Notes under the pieces: generated by a model
Told to the model about the DNA's origin: nothing
Database searches by the model: none
What the model saw: only the letters and a program-made list of their open reading frames with translations
Made by a program: the position numbers and the translations under genes
NCBI GenBank assembly: GCA_029204225.1
Contig: CM055101.1
Span: forward strand, 57,722,920 to 57,786,919
DNA length: 64,000 bases
DNA from: Diphasiastrum complanatum
Taxonomy: Eukaryota > Streptophyta > Lycopodiopsida > Lycopodiales > Lycopodiaceae
Reading direction: 5' to 3'
Shown: positions 43,480-56,164 of the stretch, piece after piece
Position numbering within the stretch: position 1 is the first letter of the stretch
How the letters are laid out: the number at the start of each line of letters is the position of its first letter

Positions 43480-44344
43480 TGATTGATACGGGTATCGTTC
43501 CTACTAGGGAGCAATAAAAAGGCTAATACTGTCATTATTAGTGCAAAACCAGAAATAACTAAGAATGAATGGAGTGGAGAGGAGAAGTGATTGCAAACTG
43601 GTCATCAACAAATGTTTCCAGAAGGGGCTGCCAGTACAACCGTATAAAGAAAACAAACACCTAGGAGAAAAATACTGAATACTTCATTATGGTTTTCATA
43701 TTCAAATGGGAGTGAACTCAAGAAAGCAAATACTTCGGCAAAAAAGAAAGCCACACAATGTTTCTGTTATCTTGACAGTAGCTTATCATGAATCTAGCTC
43801 TTATGATCTACACAAATCACAAGATTGAAGGTCAACAGTTAGAAAGCAGGGTTGATGTCTCAAGTAAGGAAAAACAACCAAGTCGAAGCTGAATGAGGGC
43901 CACTGGCTCAAAACTGTCTGAAAACAGCCCAACACAGTGGTGAAGCAGGTCGCTTCTCATTGCAAATAGCCATGACACCTACAAACAACCACTTGAAATG
44001 TGGTAGAAGGTCTCCAAAGGGTCTGCAAATTGCCGCTTGAGATGGAAATGCGTGGGCTGCCCAAACTGCCTTTGGAATTGTCGCTGAATACTGGTAAACT
44101 GTCGCTAAAGAAAGAAGATGACTTTCGTTGCATATGCCATCTGAAATCTATCTTTGTATATGGTTGCATCCTGGAGAATGATCATAAGATCAAGTAGCCC
44201 TAACTGCTAGTTCACACTCCAAAAGAAGCACGATGACTGGCTGGAGATGAAGAGTGAAGCCTGCCCTACAAGAATCCAAAGCAAGAGAGAGAAAAATTAT
44301 AAAAATCCCCTAACTGAACGTAGATAGGTTTTTCATTTTTCACA
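43480..44344 (-). repeat. Putative 3' LTR of a reverse-strand copia element
   Basis: On the reverse strand TGTGAAAAATG starts at 44344, directly after the purine tract AGGAGGAG, exactly as at 34388 and 48947 in the sister elements. The left limit near 43480 is inferred from the end of the minisatellite, and no CA end was confirmed. Confidence 0.45.
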
Positions 44345-46789
44345 CTCCTCCTAAAATGTTATCTATTCTAATTAATCATAGATCTTGGAATCATCTAAGC
44401 TTGATGAATGAACTATTGATCAATGGCTTGGTGAGAAGATCGGCAATGCATGAAGATGTTTCAATATGCTACAAGTTGATCTCTTCTCCAATAAGATTTT
44501 CCCTTACAAAATGATGTGCAACTTCAATATGTTTAGTCCTTGCATGAAAGATAGCATTGCTGGCTAGGGCTTGGTGGGCCGAGATGTTGTCACACTTGAT
44601 CAAAAGTAGATCTTCCTCCTTGATGCACTTGAGCTCCAATAATAATCTTTTGATCCATAGCACCTCTTTTAGTTGTTTTTGTTGTAAGTGCTTTATACTC
44701 AACCTCACATGATGATAGAGAAATGGTATCTTGCTTTTTGGAAAGCCAAGATATGAGATTTCCTCCAAAAATTATAGTGTAAGCACTTGTAGATTTTCGA
44801 TTCATCTTGTCACTATCAATATTCGAGTCCGAGTAGCCAAGTATAGATAGATCTTCACTTTTTTAGATCAATCCATAATCATGTGTTGAAGATATATACC
44901 TCATTGCAGAGTTAACAAATCTTTGGATTGGAGATTTATGGATTAACTTATAAATGGTTTGGATGAGGATCTAAATGTGATGTCATATTAGTATAATTGA
45001 GATCTGCACCTAGACATTTGAGATTTCTGAATCATTGGCAATTAACTTGAGTAGTTGATTACTCCAGGATGATAATCTACATAAATGATTAGAATGACAA
45101 GGTCATTATCAAGAATCTTCAAGTACATGGAAGGATCATAGTCACTTAGGATAAATCCAAGTGAGTTGAGAAATGAATTGAGTCTTGCATACCATGATCT
45201 TGGGGCTTGCTTAAGCACATATAGACTTTTGAGGAGTAGGCAAACTTTGGATTCCTCACCATGCTTGATGAAGCCTTGTGGTTTCTCCATATATATCTCC
45301 TCCTCAAGGTAACCATTAAGAAAGGCATTAGAGACATCCAATTGGAAAATCTTCCACCCGAAGTAGCAAGCAATAGAGATGATGATTCTTATAGTCACCA
45401 TCTTTGCAATGGGTGCAAATGTTTCTTCATAGTCAAGGCCTTGGATTTGAACAAATCCTTTTGCACATAGCCTTGCTAGTTTGAGCTTTTTGATGGTGCC
45501 ATCATTGTTGTACTTGATTCTAAACATCCATTTGCATCCAATAATATGCTTGTCGGATGGTAGATCCACTAGCTCCCAAGATTGTTGATGAATAAAGCTT
45601 CATACTCTTGTTTCATATCTTTGTTCCACTCCTTTGATTGGAGGACATCTTGGACACTTCTTGGTTCTTCATGAGAGATAAAGAATGCATAATTGGTGGA
45701 TTCAACATCCACTTGCTAGCCATCCACCGTCACATCTCAAAGCTTTGATCTTCAGAGAGAATTGCTTCTCAACATAAACTTTGAGCTTGAGAAAATAATC
45801 AAACACCATGAATTTTGAAGATAGAAGATACAACCATGTAAATCTTGTCTAGTCATCAATAAGGGTGATAAAACAAGTGGCTCCTCCCTTGCTTTTGCTT
45901 GATGAGAAATGCACATGCGAGTGCAACAACTCCAAAGAATGTGAAGTCTTGATAAAAGATTTTGGATATGGCTTCTTATGTGACTTGGCAATAACACATG
46001 CTTCACATGGCTTGATCTCCTTGGATAGAGTCTTTGGCAATCCAATATCTTTGACTTCTTTGACCATAGAATGCATAGATTTGAAGTTGGGATGGCCCAA
46101 TATTCTATGCCATAATTCTTCTTTGGAAAGCTTGGTCACATATGCAATACATAGAATTGGACAAGATTATCAAACTCATCTCTCAAGCCATTGAGAATGA
46201 CTTGCACTAGCTCACTTTGATTGATTTGGTCTCCAATGCATGCAAGCTCTCTATGAATATTTCTGACTCTCAATACATAATTGAAAGCACTCTCATCACT
46301 CCTTTGGCAACTTTCAAAGATTTGATTCCTTAGAGTAATGAGTCTAGAGGTATTCTTGGCCTCATAAATGGCTTTTAGTGTGTCCCAAGCCTCCTTCGCT
46401 AAGGTGCACACACCAATTTCTCTCGAAACTTTATTAGAGACATTCATCTTGATATAGTGAAGAGCCATTCTAGATCTTTTCTTGTACCTTTGGACTTCTT
46501 GAATCACTTGAAGCTACTCCTCAATTACAAGGAAAATATCCATTACATCTTGGAGGATCAAAATCGACTCCATCCTTACCTTCCAAATAAAGTTATTGGA
46601 GGTAGATAATCTCTCACTACGCTCAAAGAGAAAGGATCCCATGGATGCCATGAAAAGTTGAAAAGGTTTCTTGTAATGGAAAACAAAATGTTGCTTCTCT
46701 TTGAATAATGGATCCAATAAAGGTGTGCAACCAACTCCAAGATGAGATCTTGCACCTAGGTGTGAGATCAATCTCACTAGCTCTCCCAA
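44345..46789 (-). pseudogene. Decayed copia element, gag to RNase H, reverse strand
   Basis: Reverse-strand order: gag start with SERLSTSNNFIWKVRME (46640), gag body (46507-46136) with YIKMNVSNK and VQVILNGL, then a deletion that removes knuckle and protease. The integrase zinc finger follows with WHRILGHPNFKSM and CEACVIAKSHKK (46139-45849). Most of the integrase core is lost. Reverse transcriptase (45569-45042) carries [23 protein letters not shown] and LKQAPRSWY; its YVDD is changed to YVDY. A gap follows, then RNase H (44805-44469) with TISLSSCEVEYKAL and CDNISA. It is a shortened, inactive member of the lineage at 47.1-49.5 kb. Confidence 0.88.
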
Positions 46790-47125
46790 TCTCTCTCAAA
46801 CTAGATCAAACATTGAATCAAAGGTGAAGTATGAACAAAGTTTGGGTCAAACTCTTTCAAAAACATAGAAATCTAATAGGAACTCGAGGTAGGGAGTGCT
46901 TGTGTTTCACTGGACCCCTTTTTTTCCTCCTCTAAATATGATTGGTTGAGTGACTTATGAGTGCTCAAACCTGATTGGACCAAATTGGTGAAAATTTTTC
47001 TTTTAACTGATCACTAGATCTCATGCCAACACATAAGGATGGGTCACATATCCAACCTAATCTTGACACATGTATAAAGCCTAAGCTATCTCAAGCCACA
47101 TCAAATGTTACTTTTGGCCTAATCT
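46790..47125. other. Junction DNA between two copia elements
   Basis: No coding motif. By position it could include the 5' LTR of the reverse-strand element or LTR-like DNA (ATCTC, CACATG and TGATTGG motifs), but no primer site was found. Confidence 0.35.
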
Positions 47126-48903
47126 CTACTTCTAAAGTAATTGATAGTAGAGATGTAGTTTTTCATGAAGAAGGAAAGTCCAATCTTGGAGGGGCCGAGA
47201 TCAAGCAGCCTCAAAATCTATCAACTTTTGTTATTGAAGACAATCAACATATGGAGGAGTCGAGATTTGAAGATGGAAGTCCTCGGATTTTCACTCCTAG
47301 AAGATCCATGAGGGAGAGATCCGAGCCTAAGGGGCTCACTTATTACGACAAAGGAAAACAAGTGGATCTTGATTCCACTTATGCTTATTTTGTTTCTCAT
47401 GAGGAGCCCAAAGATGTCCAAGGAGCCATCAATAACGAGTGGTATGAGGCCATGAAGATTGAATATGATGCCTTGATCACCAACCACACATGGGAGCTAG
47501 TGGATCTACCACCTAACATGCATATCATTGGATGCAAGTGGGTGTTCAAGATCAAGTACAATCATGATGGCTCCATCAACAAGTACAAGGCAAGATTATG
47601 TGCTAAAGGCTTTGCACAAATATATGGCCTTGACTATGAAGAAACCTTTGCTCCTGTAGCAAATATGGTGACAATAAGAATCATAATCTCTCTTGCCTTA
47701 TTTTTTAAGTGAAAACTGTTTCAACTTGATGTCTCCAATGCTTTTTTGAATGGCTATCTTGAGGAGGAGATATACATGGAACAACCTCAAGGATTTATCA
47801 AGGATAAATCTAAGGTGTGTTTGCTATTTAGAAGTCTTTATGTCTTGAAGCAAGCACCTAGATCATGGTATTCAAGACTCAACAACTTGCCACTTTCATT
47901 AGGATTTGTGCTTAGTGACTAAGATCCTTCTATGTACTTAAAGTTTGATGGTAGTAATATTGTCATTCTTCTAATCTATGTAGATGTGAAGTTGTTTGAT
48001 GCCAGTTCAAGAAACTAAAGATGCGTTCAGAAGAGAATTTAAAATGCAAGATCTAGGAGAGATCCATTACATTTTAGGCCTTGAGATTGATTTTCATGAA
48101 GAGTATGCTTTTATTTGTCAATCTAGATATGTCTTTTCTATATTGAGAAAATTCAATATGCAAAATTGTAATGGCATAGATACTCCCATCAAACAACATG
48201 TAAAAGATCCTATTAAAGGTGATGAAATATCCTTCGAAATCATCACACTTTATAGGAGTCTTATAAGCTCTTTAATTTGGCTTACCATCACTAGACCCGA
48301 TTTGAGCTATTGTGTGCACAAATTGAGTCAGTTTATGCAAGATCCCAAGATCCAACATTGGAAGATGGCCAAGAGAGTTCCAAGATATGTATCTTCTACT
48401 CAAGATTATGGTTTATTGTACAAGAATGAAGATCTACCCATTGTTGGCTATTCAGATTCCAATTTTGCAAGTGATAAAATGGATCAGAAGTCCATTAATG
48501 CATATACTATCTTTCTTGGAGGCAATCTTGTGTCTTGTCTTTCAAAGAAGCAAGATACCATATCTCTATCATCTTGTGAGGCCGAGTACAAAGCACTCAC
48601 TACAACAACTAAAGAGGTGCTTTGGATCAAGAGGTTAATCATGGAGCTAAAGTGCATCAAAGAGGATGATCTTCCCTTGATCAAATGTGACAACATATCG
48701 GCACAAGCTCTTGCAAACAATCCTATTTTTCATGCAAAAAACAAGCATATAGAAGTGGCACACCATTTTGTAAGGGAAAAGCTCATTGGAGGTGAAATCA
48801 ACTTAGAACATGTCGACACATCTTCGTGTATTGCTGATCTTCTCACAAAGCCACTTTGCAAAAGTGCCTTCTCAAAGCATAGGTCTAATCTTGGTCTTAT
48901 CTG
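47126..48903 (+). pseudogene. Decayed copia pol (integrase tail, RT, RNase H), plus strand
   Basis: It begins abruptly in the integrase tail (STSKVIDSRDVVFHEE). The linker and reverse transcriptase follow (GCKWVFKIKYNHDG, EETFAPVANMV), with a stop at 47710, another near 47922 and a frameshift near 47990 that destroys the YVDD region. RNase H is then complete (YSDSNFASDKM, TISLSSCEAEYKAL, CDNISAQALANN, LTKPL) to TGA at 48904. It is a close relative of the halves at 34.4-36.3 kb and feeds into its own 3' LTR. Confidence 0.9.
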
Positions 48904-48946
48904 AAGATCGATGCTTGATCCACATTAGATACATTTTTAGGAGGAG

Positions 48947-49527
48947 TGTCAAAATATTGGAAAAATCTATCTAATGTTGTGAGTAGGGGTCCTAAAAATG
49001 CCAAAGATGAATTAAGCTCTTTTGGCTTAGTAAAGACCCATCTTAGAATGAAATATTCAAGGTAGGTAGAAGTAGAAACTTGACCTACCATAGGAATAGC
49101 CATTTGTATTTTACATGCCACATTGAATGCATGAAAAGACTAGGTGGCACAATTAGACATAGTGAGGTGGCTTGAATAAGTCTAGATAGCTTGAGAGGTG
49201 GATTCACGACATATATATATATATGTGATGTACTCTCATTGAGAAAATGATGAAATTTGTGTGTAATGCAAATTTGGAGACAAGCTCTTTGTGCCCTCTC
49301 TCTCTACACAAGTTTTGTACTTTCTATTTTCTCTCTCTAGCTAAGTTGAGGCATTTATTATGCTTAGTCTTATGTTTTGTTGATAGATATTGCTTGTAAC
49401 ACAATAATATTTCTTGTATGATCAACTTTCCTATTGACAACCAATGCTAGTCTGATCTTTATGGTATTATTGGGCTTAGGAGATCAAAAGTACATGCGTA
49501 GGGCATCCCACACGTGTGAATTTAGCA
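48947..49527 (+). repeat. 3' LTR of the plus-strand copia element
   Basis: It starts TGTCAAAATATTG after AGGAGGAG and ends near CACACGTGTGAATTTAGCA. It is 581 bp and the reverse complement of 33771-34388 with some indels, including an (AT)n run near 49210. It carries the CACACGTGTG palindrome at 49509-49518. Its end cuts straight into the RNase H of the next, reverse-strand, copia element. Confidence 0.8.
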
Positions 49528-51390
49528 TGAACTGACTCAATCTTCCAACACAATAGCTTAGATCTGGTCTAGTAATAGCTAGATAGATGAGTGAGCCAAC
49601 TACCTTTCTATAGAAAGTAATGTCCTTGCAGGATCTCTCACTACCTCTTATAGTTAGCTATACATGAGACTCCATAGGTGTACCACAAGCTTTTGCATCT
49701 ACCATATGAAATATTTCTAGAATAGCATTAGCATACTTCTCTTGACAAATGAAAGTAATGACTCTATTCCCAAAATATAATGCAAGTTACCAAGATCATG
49801 CACCTGAAATTCCTTCTTAAGAGCAATCTTGATATCCTCCACATCTTGATTGTTTCCACCACTCAAGATGATATCATCACATGGATTAGCAAGATGGTAA
49901 CAACGATTCCAGCAAACCCTATAATAAAGTGATATGATCATACTCACTCATTACAAAGCCTTGAGAGAGTAAAAAAGTGTTGAGCTTAGCATACCAACTC
50001 CTTGGTGCTTGCTTAAGACCATACAAACTCTTTTGTAGTAGCTACACACACATGATTTGGCTTTGTAGAAGAAATGTAGCTCTCGGGTTGCTCCATGTAC
50101 ACTTCCTCCTCAAGATCACCATTCAAAAAAGCTTTTGTAATGTCCAATTGCCATGGATCTCATGCATAAAGTGTATCAAGTAAGATGATGACTCGAATGC
50201 TTACCATCTTTGCCACGGGTGCAAAGGTCTCATCATAGTCAATCCCTTGTTCTTGAGCATATCCTTTTGCCACTAACCTTGCCTTGTACTTGTTGATAGA
50301 TCCATCTTGTTTTGTCTTCACCTTGAAGATCCATTTGCATCCAATAGCTTTCTTGTCCTTAGGTAACTCACCCAATCTCCATGTTCCATTCTTCATAAGA
50401 GCTTGATACTCAATATCCGTTGCTTGGAGCACTCCTCTTCTTTCCTTGCTTCATCTACACTTGTAGATTCATCAAAAGAGGTTAGGAAGGCAACATAATT
50501 TCCAAAAACTACTACCAGCATCATTACCATCTAAAGTAGTATCCTTTACATCAACATCAAGAATGTTAGATCCATCCACATCACCATCAATAATGCTTGC
50601 AGACACTTTGGAATGTCCCCTCATCAAAAATGACATCTTTACCAACAATCACTCTGTTAGTATAAGGAATGTAAACCTTGTAGGCTTTACTCACCTCACT
50701 ATATCCAACACAAATTCCTTTCCTTGAAGATGGATCCTCCTTGGTCCTATCATCAAGAGTTATTTGACATAGCATGTTCATCCAAAAGTTCTTAGAAAGT
50801 TGACACTCGGCCTCCTCTTGAATAACATCTCAAAAGGTGTCCTTCCATCCACAATAGCACTCAACCACCTATTGCAAAAGAAATTTTCACACAACAAAGC
50901 TTGATCCCGAAATGGTTTATCAAGATTAGTACTTACCCTCATGGCTTTAGCACTTTCACATAAATTCCTATTCTTCCTTTCAGCCACTCCATTTTATTGT
51001 GGAGTCCTTGGTGTTGTATACTCCCTCTTGATTCCATGCTCATCACAAAAGGCCTTGAACTTGGTAGATATGTACTCACCACTATTATCATTCCTTAAGC
51101 ACTTGATCCTTGTGGAAAATTCTACAATAGAAGCACTTGAACTTTGATCTATCTTTCTTTTTGCCATTTGAAGAAGCATCCACTTGATCTTGCCATTTAG
51201 ACTAGTTACTTTTGCTTTTGCCCTTGAATTTGCCTTTGATGAAGATAGCCTCCTCTCCAACTTGAGATGTTGATGAAGATCCACCTCTTGCTTGAAGCCT
51301 ATATTCTTCATTGATCAAGATCTCTTGAAGATCAATCAAACTTGGAAAAGTCTTTTGAATAGCAATACTTTGAACAATGTTCGCATGAGC
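49528..51390 (-). pseudogene. Decayed copia element close to the intact one, reverse strand
   Basis: From right to left: end of gag (DLQEILI region, near 51320), a damaged knuckle, then a deletion that joins it to the integrase core (SDNGG changed to NDNSGEY; AERKNRNLCES at about 50990). The integrase tail with KEDPSSRKGICVGYSEVSKAY (50781) follows. Reverse transcriptase comes next (50432-50160, [30 protein letters not shown]), with further stops to LHYILGIE near 49760. It ends in the early RNase H, where the plus-strand LTR is inserted. Wording matches the intact element more closely than the other copies do. Confidence 0.87.
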
Positions 51391-52500
51391 AAAGACAAAG
51401 AAAAAATTGTTCTACAAGTATTGTAAAAGAACAAACCATGAGATTCAATATTGTAGAATTTAGAAATTCAACAATAACAAAAAAAAGTAATCTGACCGGC
51501 AACAAGTTAATATTGTAGAAGATATTCAAGAAGTGGACAATATTGAGGAGGATCGTATGAAGACATTCAAGAATACCAATTTTGGTATCTTGATTTAGGT
51601 ACAAGTCAGCACACAACCAATCATAAAGAATGGTTCCGACAATATAAGCCCTATAGTACAAAGAAGTTTATACATCTATATGACAATAGTGTATAATAGA
51701 ATTTGTCTAAAAGTACTATTTGTTTCCAATTTCAAAATGGAAAAATCAGTTTTTTTCAAATGTTCTATATGTACCAAATTTGCAAAAGAAATAATCATTT
51801 AAGTATTTTGCACATGTCTAGTTAGAAATTAGTTCATGATCTAGACTATTTTAGCAACAAGAGTCATCTTGTTGGTGAAAGTTGTATTTTAGGGAAATAT
51901 GATAGAACACCATTTAGATCAAATCAAGTTCATATTTCAAAAGATTTGCTAGACATTGTACATAATGATCCATGTGGATCTGTGGACAATACTTTTTTAG
52001 GGGGAGCCAAATACTTTTTGACATCCATAAAAGAAATGCAATATACTTTCTAAGCAAAAATCAGAAGTCTGAACAAGTTGAGATTAAGACTAGCAGGAAG
52101 TTGAAGGCCATAAGGATAGATATTGGTGGTAAATACATCTTGACTAAATTCCTCAACTACTGCTAGATTCAAGGAATTTCAAGACAATTCACCACAAACT
52201 ACTCGCCACAATCCAATTTTATAGCGGAAAGAAAGAATAGGACCTTGGTAGAAAGTGCCAAGAGTATGTTGGCACATGCATTGCTTCCCAAATCATTTTT
52301 ATCCAAAGTTGTAGCAATGATAGTCTAAATTCATAATCGATGTGACTACAAAGATTCTCAACAACATAACTCTTTATGAGATTTGGACTAGTGTCAAAAC
52401 TTTAATATTGAAGAAGTTCAGAGTTTTTGGTTGCATTACTACGCTCAAGAGATAAAATTCTAACTAGCAAGATCATAGAAAAACACAATAGAAATCATAT
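51391..52500 (+). pseudogene. Worn copia 5' half of the second lineage, plus strand
   Basis: Readable islands are a zinc-knuckle remnant (YKYCKRTNHEIQYC) near 51415, a worn protease region near 51590 and an integrase start (GKYDRTPFRSNQVHISKDLLDIVHNDP, near 51900-51970). An integrase core follows with SSL-type and RKERI remnants to about 52300. Many stops and shifts are present. Layout and wording match the element at 16.8-20 kb. Confidence 0.7.
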
Positions 52501-52639
52501 CTGAATCTAAGTATATGCCTTTACCTTGCCTCATGCCCATGGCAATCAAGGTTGTGCAGTCCTCAACCACGGTCTTCCTAGTAAAACGCGGTATGCAGAA
52601 GAGGATTCTGGTATATCCATCACTCCAAAAGTGATACAA

Positions 52640-52904
52640 ACTAAATTCCCACTATTTTTACAAGAATGTCATCAACTATATCTTGTGGTTTAACATAGGA
52701 TTGATCAACTAGTTTGATGGCAAATCTCGTTGGCTTCAATCCTTGGTACAAAGTAGTGTAGAGCAAATTTACACCTAATCTTTCATCTACTATTGTTGGC
52801 TCATCCTCGAATCTCTTATGCTTGATTGGCAGGGTGATATTGTGTTCTTCGCTTTTCCATATTGCTCCAATGTGGAGGACGTTGTTCGTTTCTTCATAGC
52901 CCAC
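52640..52904 (-). pseudogene. Ty3/gypsy protease fragment
   Basis: The reverse-strand frame contains LGVNLLYTTLYQGL, then RFAIKLVDQSYVKPQDIV and DDILVKI. This is the pattern after the catalytic DxGA of gypsy aspartic proteases (V.L.DRS...P.G...DVLV.V). The catalytic Asp-Ser/Thr-Gly itself is not intact. Only about 87 codons remain. Confidence 0.6.
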
Positions 52905-53399
52905 ACAGTATATGGGCTCTGTGTTACTGGTTCCACTTCAGCTTTGGCCCATTCGGCCAGGAGGCTCTTGGCTTGTGGCGCAATCCAGATAAACTACCAC
53001 AGCTTTCTAGCAAACTTGTGAGCACTTCAGTGTGCGGTTCCTCGGGCTCCACCATGTGGAAAGGTGGTTCATGATGATGCAACTGATCATTCTGATCAAT
53101 TCGTAAGGGTGAGTTTGCTTGTGGTACTTGTTCTTTATCAACAGGAGGTTCTGTAGGTGCATCTTTTGCTTGTGTTTTTTTCTCCTTTTGCACCTTCTAT
53201 ATCCAATGACGTATCTTGTGATGTTGTCTACTCTCTTTCCTCACGTTTGGACATGGTCTCATAGTTGAGGGTTGATCATCAGATACTAATAGGTGTGGTG
53301 AGGGAGCCACTTCCTTCTACTTTTGTGTTTGTGTAACTGCTAACACTGGAGAATGGAAGTGTTGCTTTTTTGGTGGCATCCCTCCTAGAACTGCTATAA
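52905..53399 (-). other. Unassigned stretch in the nested retroelement block
   Basis: A reverse-strand open frame (53193-52924) is rich in Pro, Glu and His and may be a retroelement linker, but no motif fixes it. Nothing else was recognised. Confidence 0.3.
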
Positions 53400-54188
53400 G
53401 GTGTACTATGATTAGATTTAAAGGTGCACCAATTCCAGGTCTTAATGGACAATTCTTGTGGAAGTGTCCATAAATGTATTCACAGGTTGTCCAGGGCTTC
53501 AGTGAAGATGTCAGCAACCATGTCTTTCGTTCCGATGAAGGTGGTCTACAACATCTTCTTTTCAATTAGATCCCTGATCAAGTGGTACTTGATCACAATG
53601 TGTTTCATTCTAGAATGGAGCACAGGATCTTTCATCAGGTGTATTGCAGAGGTGTTGTCCATCTGCAAGACCAGGGGCTCATTCCTTGTTTCGTCCAATT
53701 TGTCCAGAAACTGCCTTATCCAGATTATTTCGTTGGCCATCTTTGTTGCTGCTACGTACTCTGCTTCGCAAAATGACTGGGCTACAACAGTCTGCTTCTT
53801 GCTGACCCAGAGAACTGCTGCTCTTGATGCGATGGTGCATCCTTTAGAGATGCCCAGCTAGCGTCGCTATAGGAAAGTATCTTGAAACCTGCACCACGAC
53901 AATAACACAAGCCATAATCCTCGTTAATTGAAGATATTGCAAAATTCATTTTGCAATCTTCCAATGTGTCGAGTCTGAATTCGTGCAGAATTGGCTCATC
54001 CTGAATACTGCATAAGCAATATCAGGACGTGTGTTGTCAGCAAGGTACATCAGTGATCCTATCAGTTTCTTGTAAGGTGTGAGCTGCATCTGTTCTCTCT
54101 CTTCCTCAGTCTTTGGACAATCATCATTCTTCATCATCGTCCCTACGTCAAAGCGAGGTAAAAAACGAGGAGATGAAACAATATCCAT
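53400..54188 (-). pseudogene. Copia RT end and RNase H of the family seen at 1-290
   Basis: The reverse strand reads LTPYKKLIGSLMYLADNTRPDIAY (54110), then FRMSQF and HWKIAK, SDASWASLKDAPS (53870), the EAEY region across a shift, MANEIIWIRQFLDKL (53740), HLMKDPVLHSRMKHI and finally LDNLWTTCEY. Frameshifts lie near 53960, 53850 and 53545. The part 53550-53845 is repeated at the left window edge. Confidence 0.82.
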
Positions 54189-54189
54189 T

Positions 54190-54605
54190 TCACTTTATTA
54201 TCAACTCACTAACGTATGCAATGCTCTGCACCCAACTTGATTTTACATACATGATCAATTCACTTGCCAATTCCTATCGAATCTAGGGCCAATCCATTGG
54301 AAAGCACTTATGAAGGTCATGAAATATGTTCAAGCAACAAAACATTTGTGCATCTTTTATGGAGGCAACTGATATGCCAACATTCTTAAAGGTTATACAG
54401 ATGCAGATTGGGCAGGAGATATCGACACCAAAAAATCAGCTTCTAGATTTTTATTCTTATTCAATCAATGCCCAATCTCATGGAACAGTCGAAAACAGAC
54501 CTCCGTAGCATTATCATCAACTGAATCATAATACATAGCTGCCAAAATTGCTACCAAGGAGGCAATGCGACTGAGAATTACACTAGTAGATATCATATAA
54601 GGGAA
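54190..54605 (+). pseudogene. Copia RNase H fragment of the second lineage, plus strand
   Basis: Across two or three shifts the plus strand gives PIHWKALMKVMKYVQATKH (54290), GYTDADWAGDIDTKKSAS (54392), PISWNSRKQTSVALSSTES (54470) and AAKIATKEAMRLR. This is the C-terminal half missing from 51391-52500, and probably the same element, split by the reverse-strand material between them. It is cut on the right by a gypsy LTR. Confidence 0.75.
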
Positions 54606-55150
54606 AGCTCCTCAAGATCCTATTTACAAGACAAACACAATGGAAAACACGCTATGGAGAAAAAACCCAACCAAGTAGAAGCAACTAATCAATTCTAGAA
54701 GCCTCACCCCCAAGCCAGGGAATAGGAGGCATAAAAGTAGAGTGAGAGCCTGGCAATAAATCAAGCAAAAGGTGAGGTAGTAGGGCGAGTTTGGCCTCTT
54801 TATATAGAGCCTAGAACCACCTGTGCACATGGTCATGCAAGGTCCTAACTCTCCTATACATAGACTCATCTAGAATAGAGTCTCTATGCATGGATTCTCT
54901 ATTCATAGAATTGCTATTGATAACCCTACACATGCATACACTATCTCTATTGATAACTCTACACATGCATACAGTGTTTCAAACCTTGTACTAACTCCAT
55001 TTAGTGTGTTATGGGCCTCACAAGGATATTAGTTAATTTTTGAGTCACGTCGAATATGACGTGGCATAACTAACAGCTTGTTTCACTGGAGTACTGTGTA
55101 TCGAAGACTAGGAGTATATTGAATCCTATGTACTGGTCATGGACATGACA
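54606..55150 (-). repeat. 3' LTR of chromodomain gypsy copy B
   Basis: On the reverse strand a purine tract (CAAGGGGGGAAGAA, complement of 55151-55164) is followed by TGTCATGTCC at 55150. The body has a TATA-like TTTATATAGAG near 54798 and resembles 55711-56150 along its length (CCCCAAGCCA, GGCGAGTTT, GACATGACATTC). The left end abuts copia RNase H at about 54606. Confidence 0.7.
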
Positions 55151-55164
55151 TTCTTCCCCCCTTG

Positions 55165-55705
55165 AACTGCTCTTCTCCTCATAAGCTAAACTTAAGAAAG
55201 TTCTTCTTTATACTATCAACTCTCTCTCACGAATCATCATCCTCAGTACGACCTTTCCACCAAATTAAGCACTCAGAGATAGAATGATTTCTTAATTGTT
55301 TATTTTTGGTTCTGAGCACTTTCTCATGTTCCAAAGGTACACTTCAACAAATCTTACAAATGGGATAAATCCTCATTAGATCCAACTGTATCACCTTCAT
55401 GTAAACTTAGTTTCAAACAACTTACATGAAATACTGGGTGTGCAGCTGATTTTCCTTGAAGATCAAGTTTAGACGCGAAAGAACCAATTCTACGTACAAT
55501 CCTAAACGATCCACAAAAATGGGTAGACAGTTTGTAATGCCTCCTTGTATGTAATGTCTTGAATCTTTTGGAATCCTAAGATATACCTAGTCATCAACTT
55601 CAAAATCTCTGGGAGATCTCTTAAGATCGGCATAGTGGTTATTTCTATCTTGAGCACTTTGGATACTATCTTTAGTATAACAATCACCAAGTGAAGATCT
55701 TCATT
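55165..55705 (-). pseudogene. Gypsy integrase end with chromodomain, copy B
   Basis: Reverse-strand reading shows the weakly kept end of a chromovirus integrase (VFHVS.LK.. near 55420, then the linker) and a chromodomain-like segment to 55200. It is parallel to the clearer copy A at 56165-56480, base for base over long stretches. Further integrase DNA follows to 55705, where the LTR of copy A is inserted. Confidence 0.6.
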
Positions 55706-55710
55706 AATCC

Positions 55711-56150
55711 TGTCACATGCAAACCAAAAGGACACATGTGGAGCATAAACCACCCAACGAACAAGAAATGGCTAGTCAATACCCTCACCACTTCACCCCA
55801 AAGCCAAGGTGAATGAATACAAGAGAGGAGAGGATCCTGCCTCGTGTATCTGAAATTCCAATAGGAAGATGGGCGAGTTTCAATAGTATATATTCTCTCC
55901 AAAAAGAGAGAATATTCCTCTTAGGATCCCCATGCAACCTATAATAAGCTATTGACCTCCTATTCTTGTATTATAGCAATCAAACACCATGCAAGTGCTC
56001 CTATGTCCAAATATAGGTTTGGGCCGTTATATGATTATTAATTACTTTACCGACTAAGTCCGGAATAACGAGGCATACCTAATAACCACATACACTAGAG
56101 TGACCAGCTATCCATGTTCTGAATCCCTGATATTGGACATTGACATAGCA
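55711..56150 (-). repeat. 3' LTR of chromodomain gypsy copy A
   Basis: On the reverse strand the purine tract (complement of 56151-56164) precedes TGCTATGTCAATG at 56150. It ends near 55711. It is related to the LTR of copy B, and it lies within copy B's integrase region. Confidence 0.65.
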
Positions 56151-56164
56151 TTCTTCCCCCCTTG